NCBI GenBank assembly: GCA_947589155.1
Contig: CANQBH010000001.1
Coordinates: forward strand, 62,001-126,000
Origin: an uncultured Lachnospiraceae bacterium
GTDB taxonomy: Bacteria; Bacillota; Clostridia; Lachnospirales; Lachnospiraceae
DNA length: 64,000 nt
Direction: 5' to 3'
Below, piece after piece: positions 19,301-27,701 of this stretch. The notes below the pieces were generated by a model. The model made no database searches and was not told where the DNA came from. It was given only the letters and a program-made list of their open reading frames with translations. Made by a program: the position numbers and the translations under genes. Position 1 is the stretch's first letter. Every line of letters begins with the position of its first letter.

Positions 19301-19891
19301 CTGGGCAGGGAGCAGCACGGCCACATGGAGGCGGTCGGCTATGATCTGTACTGCAAGATGTTAAACGAGGCGGTCAAGCGGGAAAAAGGCGAGATCGTGG
19401 AAGAATCGTTTGAAACGGCGGTGGATCTGGATATGGACGCCTATCTGCCGGAGGACTATATCGCCGGAGAACTGCAGCGTCTGGATCTCTACAAGAGGAT
19501 CTCGGAGATCGGCTCCGGGGAGCAGAAGGACGAGATCATGGACGAGATGATCGACCGGTTCGGGGAGCCGCCGAAGGCGGTCATGAACCTGCTCTATCTC
19601 GCGCTGCTGCGGATGGAGGCGCATAAGGCGTATATCGTCGATATCAGCCAGAAGCCGGAGGAGATCGTGCTGACGATGTTCGAGCGGGCGTCCATCGACG
19701 TGACGGCGATTCCGGAGTTCCTTTCCCGCCACGCGCCGTACCTCAAGTTCACGGCGGACAGCAGGCGGCCGGCGTTTCGTCTGGCGTACCGGATGAATAC
19801 GCGGGTGCGCAGCAGGGATATTCCGGAGATGTTGATGGCGCTTGTAAAAGAAATGCAGCAATTACGGCAGGATTTATTGCCTGAACGGTAG
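16355..19891 (+). CDS. mfd: Transcription-repair coupling factor
   Basis: The 1178-residue ATPase removes RNA polymerase stalled at DNA lesions and recruits UvrA. The N-terminal UvrB-like module is followed by the RNA-polymerase-interacting CarD-like domain (about 497-565, GDYVVHENHGLGIYQGF), the helicase motor with Walker A GDVGYGKTE (about 650), DEEQRFG (about 753) and SATPIPRTL, the REQHGHMEAVGYDLY translocation motif, and the C-terminal TRCF domain (about 1010-1110). Full length for the family. It starts at an ATGA overlap with pth. Confidence 0.97.
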   Translation: MKVFLTPLEEMPDVARLLEKSRKERKLYEIAGVIDALKPHLIYGMGHDRKVKLVVTYDELRAKSLAEHCRFFEENVLYYPARDLLFYQSDIHGNAMTRERLAVVRALLEGQPLTVVTTIGALMNKAPSLDSYKNGIFRIAAGDTLRLSFLRERLTTLGYETVTMVEHPGEMAVRGGIVDLFPLTEEDPVRIEFWGDEVDSLRAFDRATQKSLENLESITVYPAMELVLTEDEVRAGLKAMESEAEDLYQKYRKEGKTEEAYRIRSTVSRVAEESREWGIGSELETYLEYFMEEGDSILSYFPDEAMVFLDEPLRLKQHGQAVEQEFAESMLRRLEKGYCLPRQVHMLFSTEQVFARLQKKNGMMFCALDGQSGPLKAADGITMRAVSSGAYNNRFDLLLKDLKDYRRKKYRILLLTPGRTRGKHLAEILQDQDLPCFYTEDYDHGIHRGEIMVAPGDLARGYAFPEAEFVILSDQDMFGKKKKRRRTVRYEGERIASFTDLEVGDYVVHENHGLGIYQGFEKIQVDKVIKDYIKIAYAKGDHLYIPVTQLDAIQKYSGAEGKKPKLNTLGTQEWTHTKERVRSAVGVVAKELVDLYALRQQDKGYVYGPDTVWQREFEETFPYEETEGQLQAIEDVKKDMMSPKIMDRLICGDVGYGKTEIAIRAAFKAVQEGKQVVYLVPTTILANQHYHTFLQRMSRYPVKIGLLCRFVGPAQQKETIAGLKSGATDIVIGTHRLLSQDVAYKDLGLLIIDEEQRFGVSHKEKIKQLKKNVDVLSLSATPIPRTLHMSLIGIRDMSVLEEAPLERQPIQTFVFAYNEEMIREAIVRELARGGQVYYVYNRVNRIADVAATIEQLVPEARVAYAHGKMAESKLEQIMYRFVDREIDVLVSTTIIEIGMDISNVNTIMIMDADQLGLSQLYQLRGRVGRSSRTAYAFLMYRQDKMLKEVAEKRLAAIKEFTDLGSGFKIAMRDLEIRGAGNMLGREQHGHMEAVGYDLYCKMLNEAVKREKGEIVEESFETAVDLDMDAYLPEDYIAGELQRLDLYKRISEIGSGEQKDEIMDEMIDRFGEPPKAVMNLLYLALLRMEAHKAYIVDISQKPEEIVLTMFERASIDVTAIPEFLSRHAPYLKFTADSRRPAFRLAYRMNTRVRSRDIPEMLMALVKEMQQLRQDLLPER

Positions 19892-19905
19892 AAAATGATT
19901 ATAAT
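19877..19905 (+). promoter_or_regulatory. Sigma-A promoter for the PrsA-like lipoprotein gene
   Basis: TTGCCT (19877-19882), a 17-bp spacer and a perfect TATAAT (19900-19905). It overlaps the last codons and stop of mfd, 63 bp upstream of the lipoprotein start. Confidence 0.75.
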
Positions 19906-19968
19906 AAGGACGTTGGAGCGTACCGTGCCGCTGGCGCGGGCGCAGGAAACAAGAAGGAGAGAAGAAAT

Positions 19969-20985
19969 ATGAAGACCATAAAGAGGACAAAAAGCGCGGC
20001 GGCGGCAGGGCTGATCCTTGCCATGCTGTTTACGGGATGCGGGAAGATCAACAGCGACGCGGTGCTGATGGAGATCGACGGCGGGAAGGAAACGATCACG
20101 CTGGGTTACGCCAATTTCGCGGCCCGCTATACGCAGTCGCTGTACGACAGCGTTTATCTGTCCTATTACGGAACGGACTATTGGAGTCAGGAAGAAAGCG
20201 GCGAGACGGCGGAGACGTCCGTTAAGGATAATATCCTCGATTCCCTGAAAGAGGAATATGTGCTGAATCAGCACGCAGAGGAATACGATATCGCGCTGAC
20301 TGAGGACGAGGAAGCGGCGGTCAAAAAAGCGGCGGAGGAATTTATCGGGGACAATAGCGAAGAAACGCTGGAAGTGCTCAGCGCCGACGTCGAGACCGTA
20401 ACGAAGTTTTTGACCCAGACGACGATCGCCTCCAAAGTGCGGGAAGCCGTACAGGCGGAGGCCGAGGTCAACATCACGCAGGAAGAAGCGGCGCAGCGCA
20501 CCTTCACCTACGCGTATTTTAATTCCATGACGTACACGGACGACAACGGCAACACCGCGTATTATACGGACGAGGAGCATGAAGCGCTGAAAGAAAAGGC
20601 GGAAGCCCTGACAAACGCGGCGGATCTGGAAACGGAAGGCAAGGAGGCCGGCGCGACGGTGACGACCCATTCCTACGGCGGCGACGATGAAGATACGATG
20701 CCGGAAGCCGTGATAAAGGCGGCGGATGCGTTAAAAGAGGGCGAGATCTCGCCGGTGATCGAAGTGGAGGGCGACGGCTACTATGTACTCCGGCTGGACA
20801 GCGAGTTTGACGAGGAAGCGACGGCCGACAAGATGGAATCCATGGAAAGCGAAGCCAGAGCCGAGTATCTGCAGGATAAGATCGACGGCTGGCTGGAGGA
20901 GACCACATTCAAGGTCAATGAAAAACAGTGGGAGAAGGTAAAATTTGATTCCCTGTTCCGCCAGAAAGAGACGGAAGAAGACTGA
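19969..20985 (+). CDS. PrsA/SurA-like peptidyl-prolyl isomerase lipoprotein
   Basis: The 338-residue protein has a lipoprotein signal peptide with lipobox LFTGC (Cys about residue 24), so it should be anchored outside the membrane. A SurA-type helical region is followed by a parvulin-like stretch (about 155-290: TFTYAYFNSM..., ALKEGEISPVIEVEGDGYYVLRL) and a C-terminal helix. Such foldases help secreted proteins fold. The parvulin part is diverged, so isomerase activity is uncertain and a chaperone role is possible. It lies downstream of mfd, a frequent arrangement in clostridia, and has its own promoter. The ATG follows AAGGAGAG. Confidence 0.8.
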   Translation: MKTIKRTKSAAAAGLILAMLFTGCGKINSDAVLMEIDGGKETITLGYANFAARYTQSLYDSVYLSYYGTDYWSQEESGETAETSVKDNILDSLKEEYVLNQHAEEYDIALTEDEEAAVKKAAEEFIGDNSEETLEVLSADVETVTKFLTQTTIASKVREAVQAEAEVNITQEEAAQRTFTYAYFNSMTYTDDNGNTAYYTDEEHEALKEKAEALTNAADLETEGKEAGATVTTHSYGGDDEDTMPEAVIKAADALKEGEISPVIEVEGDGYYVLRLDSEFDEEATADKMESMESEARAEYLQDKIDGWLEETTFKVNEKQWEKVKFDSLFRQKETEED

Positions 20986-21104
20986 TCTTTCGCGCAAGGA
21001 GCGGTCAAAGAGCGGGAACGCAATATTTTGTGGTGCATATTATACTATATATATGATATAATGGTATGAGTGCATCAGGACAATATCTTTTACCGAGGTG
21101 TTTT

Positions 21105-22397
21105 ATGGAACAATTCGTGATTAAAGGCGGGAACGCCGTTTGCGGCGAGGTGGAGATCAGCGGAGCGAAGAACGCCGCGCTGGCCATTCTGGCGGCTGCG
21201 ATTATGACGGATGAAACGGTCACGGTGGAAAATCTGCCGGACGTCAGAGATATCAATATCATGCTGGATGCGCTCAGCGATATCGGCGCGGTCGTGGAGC
21301 GGGTGGACCGGCACACCGCGCATATCAACGGTTCGACGATCGGGCAGTTGAGCGTGGATTACGAGTATATCAAAAAGATACGGGCTTCTTATTATCTTCT
21401 CGGAGCGCTGCTCGGGAAGTACCGTTCCGCCGAGGTGGCGCTGCCGGGCGGATGCGTGATCGGGAGCCGCCCGATCGACCTTCATGTGAAGGGTTTCAAG
21501 GCGTTGGGCGCGGATGTGGACATCAGTTACGGCCTGATCTCGGTCAAGGCGGATCGGCTGACGGGCAGCCACATCTATATGGATAAAGTTTCCGTCGGCG
21601 CGACGATCAACGTGATGATGGCGGCGGCGCTCGCCGAGGGCAAGACGGTCATCGAAAACGCGGCCAAAGAGCCGCACGTCGTAGATGTGGCGAACTTCTT
21701 AAACAGCATGGGCGCGAATATCCGCGGTGCGGGTACCGACGTGATCCGTATCGTCGGCGTGGAAAAACTGCACAAAACGGATTATTCCGTGATTCCGGAT
21801 CAGATCGAAGCGGGGACGTTCATGTGCGCGGTCGCTGCGACCCGCGGCGACGTACTGGTCAAAAACGTCATTCCGAAGCACTTGGAGGCGACGTCGGCAA
21901 AACTGGTCGAGGCGGGATGCCGGATTCAGGAATTTGACGACGCGGTCCGCGTGATCTGCGACGGCCCGCTGGTGCATACGCAGATCACAACGCTGCCGTA
22001 TCCGGGCTATCCGACGGATATGCAGCCGCAGATGACGGCGGTCCTCGGCATGGCGGAGGGCACGAGCACCGTTACGGAGAGCATTTTTGAGAACCGCTTC
22101 AAATATGTAGACGAACTGGCGCGCATGGGCGCGGATATTCAGGTGGAAAGCAATATCGCGATCATCCGCGGCGTCAGAGGATACACGGGCGCAAGAGTCT
22201 GCGCGCCGGATCTGCGGGCGGGCGCGGCGCTTGTCATCGCGGGGCTTGCCGCGGACGGAATCACGATCGTGGACGATATCCATTACATACAGCGCGGCTA
22301 TGAGAATTTTGAAGGGAAACTCCGGCAGCTCGGGGCGCAGATCGAGCGTACCTGCTGCGAAAAGGAGATCCAGAAATTCATGCTTCAGGTATCGTAA
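21105..22397 (+). CDS. murA: UDP-N-acetylglucosamine 1-carboxyvinyltransferase
   Basis: The 430-residue enzyme transfers enolpyruvate from PEP to UDP-GlcNAc, the first committed step of peptidoglycan synthesis and the fosfomycin target. KGGNAVCGEVEISGAKNAAL is the N-terminal signature, and LPGGCVIGSRPIDLH carries the active-site cysteine. I chose ATG 21105 behind GAGGTG; an ATG at 21066 would add 13 unconserved residues. A TATAAT at 21057-21062 without a good -35 may be part of the promoter. A terminator follows. This may be one of two MurA paralogues, as is common in Firmicutes. Confidence 0.95.
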   Translation: MEQFVIKGGNAVCGEVEISGAKNAALAILAAAIMTDETVTVENLPDVRDINIMLDALSDIGAVVERVDRHTAHINGSTIGQLSVDYEYIKKIRASYYLLGALLGKYRSAEVALPGGCVIGSRPIDLHVKGFKALGADVDISYGLISVKADRLTGSHIYMDKVSVGATINVMMAAALAEGKTVIENAAKEPHVVDVANFLNSMGANIRGAGTDVIRIVGVEKLHKTDYSVIPDQIEAGTFMCAVAATRGDVLVKNVIPKHLEATSAKLVEAGCRIQEFDDAVRVICDGPLVHTQITTLPYPGYPTDMQPQMTAVLGMAEGTSTVTESIFENRFKYVDELARMGADIQVESNIAIIRGVRGYTGARVCAPDLRAGAALVIAGLAADGITIVDDIHYIQRGYENFEGKLRQLGAQIERTCCEKEIQKFMLQVS

Positions 22398-22427
22398 GCG
22401 CGGCACGGCAAACAGAATAGAAAAAGC

Positions 22428-22459
22428 AACGAGGCGATCTGCGGGTCGGCTCGTTTTTT
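22428..22459 (+). terminator. Rho-independent terminator after murA
   Basis: ACGAG-G-CGA pairs with TCG-G-CTCGT (one G/G mismatch) and is followed by seven T, 31-62 nt past the murA stop. Confidence 0.7.
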
Positions 22460-22490
22460 TTGAAAGTTTTTTGGAATGTGAGAAGTAATC

Positions 22491-22519
22491 TTGACTTTTG
22501 CGCGGATCGGCCGCATAAT
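22491..22519 (+). promoter_or_regulatory. Sigma-A promoter for the DUF4143 ATPase
   Basis: TTGACT (22491-22496), a 17-bp spacer and CATAAT (22514-22519), 51 bp upstream of the ATPase start. Confidence 0.65.
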
Positions 22520-22570
22520 TATTACGAAAAAAGGTGGCAATACAATATTTTCCGTAATAGGGAGGACAAT

Positions 22571-23824
22571 ATGGAGATCAAGCGCGACATCTATCTGGAT
22601 CGGTTGATCCGGCGCAAGAAGAACGGGCTGATAAAGATCGTGACGGGCGTCCGCCGGTGCGGCAAGTCCTATCTGCTGTTCAATCTGTTCCACGATCATC
22701 TGCTGGCGCAGGGCGTGAACGAAGACCATATCATCGAGGTCGCTCTGGATGACCGCAGCAATAAAGAACTGCGGGATCCCGACAACATGCTGCGCTATGT
22801 AAAAGAGAGGATCGTTGATGGGGACACCTACTATATTATTCTGGACGAGGTGCAGCTTCTTGCCGAGTTCGAGGACGTGCTGAACAGTTTTCTGCATATC
22901 CGCAATGCGGATGTATATGTGACCGGCAGCAATTCCAAATTCCTCTCCTCGGATCTGGTGACGGAATTTCGCGGCCGCGGAGATGAGATACGCATCCATC
23001 CGCTCTCCTTCCGCGAGTATTGCTCTGTTTATTCGGGCAGCGAGGAGGAAGCGTGGGACGATTATGTTACTTACGGCGGCCTTCCGCTGATCCTTACCCG
23101 TGAAACGCCGGAGGAAAAAGCGGAATATCTGATATCGCTGTTTCAAAAAGTGTATCTCAGCGACATCGTCGACCGTCATAAGGTGCGCAACCGCGAAGAA
23201 CTGGATGAAATGGTGGACATCCTTGCTTCCGCCGTCGGATCGCTGACCAATCCGACGAAACTTTCAAATACTTTCAAAACGGTTAAGAAAAAAAATATCA
23301 GCGACAAGACGCTGAATAAGTATATGGAATATCTGACGGACGCTTTTCTGGTGAGCAAGGCGGCCCGTTACGATATCAGGGGCCGAAAGTATATCGGTTC
23401 TCCGGCAAAGTTCTACTTTGAGGACTCGGGGCTTCGCAACGCAAGGCTGAACTTCCGGCAGATGGAAGAAAACCATATCATGGAAAATATCATCTATAAC
23501 GAACTGCGTATCCGCGGATTCCGCGTGGACGTGGGGCTGGTGGAACAGTTCGGCAGAAACAGCGAAAATAAAACGGTAAAAAAGAAACTTGAGGTGGATT
23601 TTGTCGCGGCCCGCGGCGGTGAAAAATATTATATCCAGTCCGCGTTTGCCATAGATTCCCAAGAAAAGAGAGAGCAGGAAGAGCGCGCGCTCAACGCGAT
23701 CGGCGACTCCTTTAAGAAGATCATCGTCGTGCGCGATCCGATCAGGGCGCGCAGAAACGATCAGGGAATCGTGACCGTCGGCGTCAGGAATTTCCTTCTG
23801 GATGCGAACAGCTTGAATCTGTAA
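22571..23824 (+). CDS. AAA_14/DUF4143 family ATPase
   Basis: The 417-residue protein has an N-terminal P-loop (VTGVRRCGKSYLLF, about residues 20-33), a Walker B-like YYIILDEVQLL and a C-terminal DUF4143 region (KFYFEDSGLRNARLN, then a restriction-nuclease-like segment with LEVDFVAARGGEKYYIQ). Proteins of this group are common, often in many copies, in gut Firmicutes and archaea; their role is unknown. ATG 22571 follows GGGAGGA; an upstream in-frame ATG adds 37 unconserved residues. It stands alone with its own promoter after the murA terminator and converges on the HD-GYP gene, consistent with a mobile or accessory gene. Confidence 0.85.
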   Translation: MEIKRDIYLDRLIRRKKNGLIKIVTGVRRCGKSYLLFNLFHDHLLAQGVNEDHIIEVALDDRSNKELRDPDNMLRYVKERIVDGDTYYIILDEVQLLAEFEDVLNSFLHIRNADVYVTGSNSKFLSSDLVTEFRGRGDEIRIHPLSFREYCSVYSGSEEEAWDDYVTYGGLPLILTRETPEEKAEYLISLFQKVYLSDIVDRHKVRNREELDEMVDILASAVGSLTNPTKLSNTFKTVKKKNISDKTLNKYMEYLTDAFLVSKAARYDIRGRKYIGSPAKFYFEDSGLRNARLNFRQMEENHIMENIIYNELRIRGFRVDVGLVEQFGRNSENKTVKKKLEVDFVAARGGEKYYIQSAFAIDSQEKREQEERALNAIGDSFKKIIVVRDPIRARRNDQGIVTVGVRNFLLDANSLNL

Positions 23825-23859
23825 GGCCGCCGGATAAGATGGCAGACCAAACAGGAGGC

Positions 23860-25053
23860 TTACAGGATCGAGCGGATGAACAGTTCTTTGTTTTCCGGAT
23901 CGCAGAGGTCGATCAGATCGCCCCAGTCCGTCTTGATGATCGGGCGGGAGAGTTTGCTCTCGTTCAGGAAGACCACGGAACCCGTCGTGCCGTTGTTGAG
24001 GAGGACGCGGCTGTTGTTGTAGCAGTTTGCGACCCGCTTCAAGAAGGTATAGATCACATGCGGGTTATATTTCTGGAAGCCGTCCTGCTCAAACGCGGAG
24101 ATGACCTGAAACGCGCATAAAGGCGCGCGGTAAGAACGCGCCGCGGTCATCGCGTCATAGACGTCGGCGATCGCGATGATGGAGGCGAAGTCGTCGATCT
24201 CGTCTCCCGAAAGGTGGCGCGGATAGCCGGAGCCGTCGAAGCGTTCATGGTGCTGGAGGGCGGCAAGTTTGATCCGCGTATCCAGACGCGTCGGCTTTAA
24301 GATGGAGTAGCCGAGTTTTGCATGGCTGCGGATCGTTTCAAATTCTTCATCCGTCAGAGAGTCCTGCTTGTTGAGGATCTCCGGCGGGATCTGCGTCTTG
24401 CCGATGTCGTGGAGCAGTCCGGCAAGGGTCAGCGTATCCAGATCGCCAAGCGAAAAATGCAGCCATTTCCCGATCGCGCGCGCGATGAGCGCCACGTTGA
24501 GGGAATGGGCGTAGACCGTGTCGTCCACGGAACGGATATTGTTATTGTGGATCATGTCGAAGATCTCCAGAGAAGTCTTCGACGCAAACATATCGGAAGC
24601 ATCGTCCAGAAGATCTTTGCAGAGATTCGGCGAGTCGTTTCCGTCGATGAGTTCGTTGAAATTATTCATCAGGTTGACGATGTTCTGGGAATAACTAGTC
24701 TGAAACGCCTGAAATTTCGGAGAAGCCTGCATCCTTTGGGAATAAAAGTGCGTGGAACTTTCCGGTACGGCCGCGGGCGCGGGTTCTTCGGGAGCATCCT
24801 GCGGGGCTTCTTCCGCCGGAGTTTCTTCCGGAAGCGGTTCAATAGGCGCGGCGGCGGAAGGATCCGGCGCGTTGCAGCGGTTGTAGGAATCTTTGGTGAT
24901 ATAGACAGCGTCGATCCGGTAAAAGGTAAGGCGCGCGATCATCTGCGATGTGAGCGTGACCTGCGCGGGCGCGATCTCCTGCCCGTGTTTTGACTTGATC
25001 GGTTTGGCCGTCACCATTCCGGATTTTAATTTTGAAGTAGAAACTTTTATCAT
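23860..25053 (-). CDS. HD-GYP domain phosphohydrolase
   Basis: The 397-residue protein has an N-terminal DUF3391-like segment (1 to about 60), an acidic Pro/Ala/Glu linker (about 68-100) and a C-terminal HD-GYP domain with the metal ligands of HDIGK and the HHERFDGSGYP signature (about residues 215-300). HD-GYP proteins usually hydrolyse cyclic di-GMP or related dinucleotides. No GGDEF or receiver domain is attached, so the input signal is unknown. It is transcribed alone from the promoter at 25114-25142, divergent from metK. Confidence 0.88.
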   Translation of the reverse strand: MIKVSTSKLKSGMVTAKPIKSKHGQEIAPAQVTLTSQMIARLTFYRIDAVYITKDSYNRCNAPDPSAAAPIEPLPEETPAEEAPQDAPEEPAPAAVPESSTHFYSQRMQASPKFQAFQTSYSQNIVNLMNNFNELIDGNDSPNLCKDLLDDASDMFASKTSLEIFDMIHNNNIRSVDDTVYAHSLNVALIARAIGKWLHFSLGDLDTLTLAGLLHDIGKTQIPPEILNKQDSLTDEEFETIRSHAKLGYSILKPTRLDTRIKLAALQHHERFDGSGYPRHLSGDEIDDFASIIAIADVYDAMTAARSYRAPLCAFQVISAFEQDGFQKYNPHVIYTFLKRVANCYNNSRVLLNNGTTGSVVFLNESKLSRPIIKTDWGDLIDLCDPENKELFIRSIL

Positions 25054-25113
25054 TCCTCATCACCCGCCGCAATCTGATTATTTTTACTGTAAAAATACAA
25101 ATCTCCACCTAAT

Positions 25114-25142
25114 AGAATAGCACGATTCGTTAAAAGTGTCAA
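25114..25142 (-). promoter_or_regulatory. Sigma-A promoter for the HD-GYP gene
   Basis: On the minus strand a perfect TTGACA (25142-25137), a 17-bp spacer and TATTCT (25119-25114), about 60 bp upstream of the start. Confidence 0.75.
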
Positions 25143-25180
25143 AATTGCTATACAATTAAGGTAAAATGTATTTTGTCGGG

Positions 25181-25210
25181 TTGACAAGCGCGGCTTTTGA
25201 GGTGTAAAGT
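25181..25210 (+). promoter_or_regulatory. Sigma-A promoter for metK
   Basis: A perfect TTGACA (25181-25186), an 18-bp spacer and TAAAGT (25205-25210), 50 bp upstream of metK. The short leader has no SAM riboswitch. Confidence 0.7.
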
Positions 25211-25260
25211 CGTCTCTGAAAAAAGCCACAAAACAGTTTGATAAAGGAAGGTAAGGAACA

Positions 25261-26442
25261 ATGGAAAAGTTATTATTTACGTCTGAGTCCGTTACGGAAG
25301 GACATCCGGACAAAGTCTGCGACGCTGTTTCCGACGCTATTCTGGACGCCTGCATGGAACAGGATCCGATGAGCCGCGTTGCTTGCGAAACGGCGGCCTG
25401 CACCGGTTTTATCCTTGTGACCGGCGAGATCACGACCAAGGCTTCTCTCGATATTCCGGAGATCGTGCGCAAGACGGTCCTTGAGATCGGTTACGACGAC
25501 GGAAAAAAAGGAATCGACGGACATTCCTGCGCCGTGATGGTCGCGCTCGACCGCCAGTCCGCGGATATCGCGATGGGCGTTGACAAAGCGCTGGAAGCAA
25601 AGGAAGGTTCTCTGGGCGACGATCTGGATACCGGCGCGGGCGATCAGGGAATGATGTTCGGTTACGCGACGAATGAAACGGAAGAATATATGCCGTATCC
25701 AATCTCGCTGGCGCACAAACTGGCGCTGCAGCTTGCCAAGGTACGCAAGGACGGCACGCTGCCGTATCTGCGTCCGGACGGAAAGACGCAGGTCTCCGTA
25801 GAATACGATGAGCAGGGAAAGCCGAAGCGTCTTGAGGCGGTCGTGCTCTCTACCCAGCATGACGACGATGTGACGCAGGAGCAGATCCATGAGGATATCA
25901 AGCGGTGCGTTTTTGATCCGATCCTTCCGCCGGAGATGATCGACAGGGATACCAAATTCTTCATCAATCCGACCGGACGTTTTGTGATCGGCGGCCCGAA
26001 CGGCGATGCCGGACTGACCGGAAGAAAGATCATCGTAGATACTTACGGCGGCATGGCGCGCCACGGCGGCGGCGCATTCTCCGGCAAAGACTGCACGAAG
26101 GTGGACCGTTCCGCAGCGTATGCGGCGCGTTATGTGGCAAAGAATATCGTTGCCGCAGGCCTTGCCGACAAGTGCGAGATCCAGTTGTCCTATGCGATCG
26201 GCGTCGCAAAACCGACGTCCGTCATGGTCGATACCTTCGGCACCGGAAAGATCTCAGATGAAAAACTGGTCGAGATCGTCCGTGAGAATTTCGACCTGCG
26301 TCCGGCAGGCATCATCAAGATGCTCGACCTTCGCCGCCCGATCTACCGTCAGACGGCCGCATACGGACATTTCGGAAGGAACGATCTGGATCTGCCGTGG
26401 GAGTTGACCGATAAGGCGGAAGCCCTTAAAAAATATTTATAA
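25261..26442 (+). CDS. metK: S-adenosylmethionine synthetase
   Basis: The 393-residue enzyme condenses methionine and ATP to S-adenosylmethionine. [12 protein letters not shown] at the N-terminus, [12 protein letters not shown] and the phosphate loop [19 protein letters not shown] are all present, and the length is standard. The product feeds methylation and the radical SAM enzyme encoded at the window start. The ATG follows GGAAGGTAAGGAAC. It has its own promoter and is followed by a hairpin terminator at 26506-26538. Confidence 0.97.
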   Translation: MEKLLFTSESVTEGHPDKVCDAVSDAILDACMEQDPMSRVACETAACTGFILVTGEITTKASLDIPEIVRKTVLEIGYDDGKKGIDGHSCAVMVALDRQSADIAMGVDKALEAKEGSLGDDLDTGAGDQGMMFGYATNETEEYMPYPISLAHKLALQLAKVRKDGTLPYLRPDGKTQVSVEYDEQGKPKRLEAVVLSTQHDDDVTQEQIHEDIKRCVFDPILPPEMIDRDTKFFINPTGRFVIGGPNGDAGLTGRKIIVDTYGGMARHGGGAFSGKDCTKVDRSAAYAARYVAKNIVAAGLADKCEIQLSYAIGVAKPTSVMVDTFGTGKISDEKLVEIVRENFDLRPAGIIKMLDLRRPIYRQTAAYGHFGRNDLDLPWELTDKAEALKKYL

Positions 26443-26465
26443 ATCTTAAATTTTCATGAAAACGC

Positions 26466-26538
26466 GGACAAACGGGGCATTTGTCCGAAAGAAGTGTTAT
26501 AATGACCGTGGGATCGGTAAAGATCCCGCGGTTTTTTT
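26466..26538 (+). promoter_or_regulatory. metK terminator fused to a promoter/operator for the two-component genes
   Basis: Three elements overlap. An inverted repeat GGACAAA-N7-TTTGTCC lies at 26466-26486. A perfect TATAAT follows at 26498-26503. A strong hairpin CCGTGGGATC/GATCCCGCGG (26506-26515 with 26522-26531) is followed by seven T (26532-26538). Read-through from metK would meet a complete terminator. A transcript starting about 7 nt after the TATAAT would lack much of the 5' arm and could escape. No good -35 is visible, so an activator may bind the inverted repeat. Confidence 0.55.
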
Positions 26539-26558
26539 ACGGACAGAGGGTTTTTGAT

Positions 26559-27701
26559 ATGAAACTTCGGACAAGGCTCGTTATTTCTTTCTGTATCATC
26601 CTGTTTCTTCCGATCATAATGGCGGGAGGGCTTCTCTACGCCGTGACGGCGGTTTTGCCGACGCTGGATATCGCAAAGACGCACAACGAATACGAATATA
26701 TCCGGCGACTTCCCGGCTTTCAGCAGTTGGCCGCGGATATGTTCACCGCGGTGGTCGTGATCCTCGTCATCACCGCGATCATCCTTATCATCTGGACATA
26801 CAGCGGGATCATTTCCCGCGTCCGCCAGTTGAACCGCGCGGCGGACAATATACGGGAAGGCAACCTTGACTTTACGATCGATACAAAGGGCGGGGACGAG
26901 ATCAGCGAACTCAGCGAAAGTTTTGAAGCCATGCGCCGCCGCCTGCAGCGCAACGCGCAGGAAAAACTCGACGCGGAGCAGGAACAGCGGGCGCTGATCG
27001 CCAACATCGCGCACGACCTCAAAACGCCGATCACCGCGATCAAAGGATACGCGGAAGGGATCCTGGACGGCGTGGCGGACACGCCGGAAAAACAGGAGCG
27101 CTACATCCGCACCATATTCAACAAAGCCAATGAACTCAACACGCTGATCAACGAACTGACGTTGTATGCGGACATCGACACGAACCGGATCCCGTACAAC
27201 TTCTGCAAACTGAACGTACAGGATTATTTTTCGGACTGCGTCGAGGCGCTGGAAATGGATCTGGAAAATCAGCATATCCGCCTTTCATACAGCAACGAGG
27301 TGGATGCGGACGTTATGATGATCGCCGATCCCGAGCAGCTGAGCAGGGTCATCCACAACATCATCGGCAACTCCGTCAAGTACATGCGCGCGGCGGAGCC
27401 GTCCTATATCACGCTGCGGGTGAGGGACGTCGGCGATTTTGTGCAGATCGAGATCGGGGACAACGGCAAAGGGATTGCCGCGAAGGATCTGCCCCATATC
27501 TTCGACCGGTTTTACCGCGCGGACGAATCCCGCAATTCCGCGGCGGGGGGAAGCGGGATCGGCCTTTCCATCGTAAGAAAGATCTTAGAGGATCACGGCG
27601 GCAAGATCTGGGCGACGAGCAGGGAAGGCGCGGGCACGACGATGCATTTTGTATTGCGTAAATATCAGGAGGCGGCAAATGAGAAAAGTTCTGATCATTG
27701 A
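26559..27701 (+). CDS. Sensor histidine kinase
   Basis: The 380-residue membrane kinase has TM1 (about 8-32), a very short extracellular loop (about 30 residues), TM2 (about 63-84), HAMP (about 85-135), HisKA with phospho-acceptor H152 in IAHDLKTP, and HATPase_c with HNIIGNSVKYM and DNGKGI. The short loop suggests it senses the membrane or a membrane partner rather than binding a large ligand. ATG 26559 is chosen because an upstream ATG would start within the terminator/promoter region. It overlaps the response regulator gene by 23 bp; kinase-first order is less common than regulator-first. Confidence 0.92.
   Translation: MKLRTRLVISFCIILFLPIIMAGGLLYAVTAVLPTLDIAKTHNEYEYIRRLPGFQQLAADMFTAVVVILVITAIILIIWTYSGIISRVRQLNRAADNIREGNLDFTIDTKGGDEISELSESFEAMRRRLQRNAQEKLDAEQEQRALIANIAHDLKTPITAIKGYAEGILDGVADTPEKQERYIRTIFNKANELNTLINELTLYADIDTNRIPYNFCKLNVQDYFSDCVEALEMDLENQHIRLSYSNEVDADVMMIADPEQLSRVIHNIIGNSVKYMRAAEPSYITLRVRDVGDFVQIEIGDNGKGIAAKDLPHIFDRFYRADESRNSAAGGSGIGLSIVRKILEDHGGKIWATSREGAGTTMHFVLRKYQEAANEKSSDH

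Noticed and set aside
25143-25260. SAM riboswitch before metK
   Set aside because: The leader after the promoter is only about 45 nt and shows no S-box stems or terminator.
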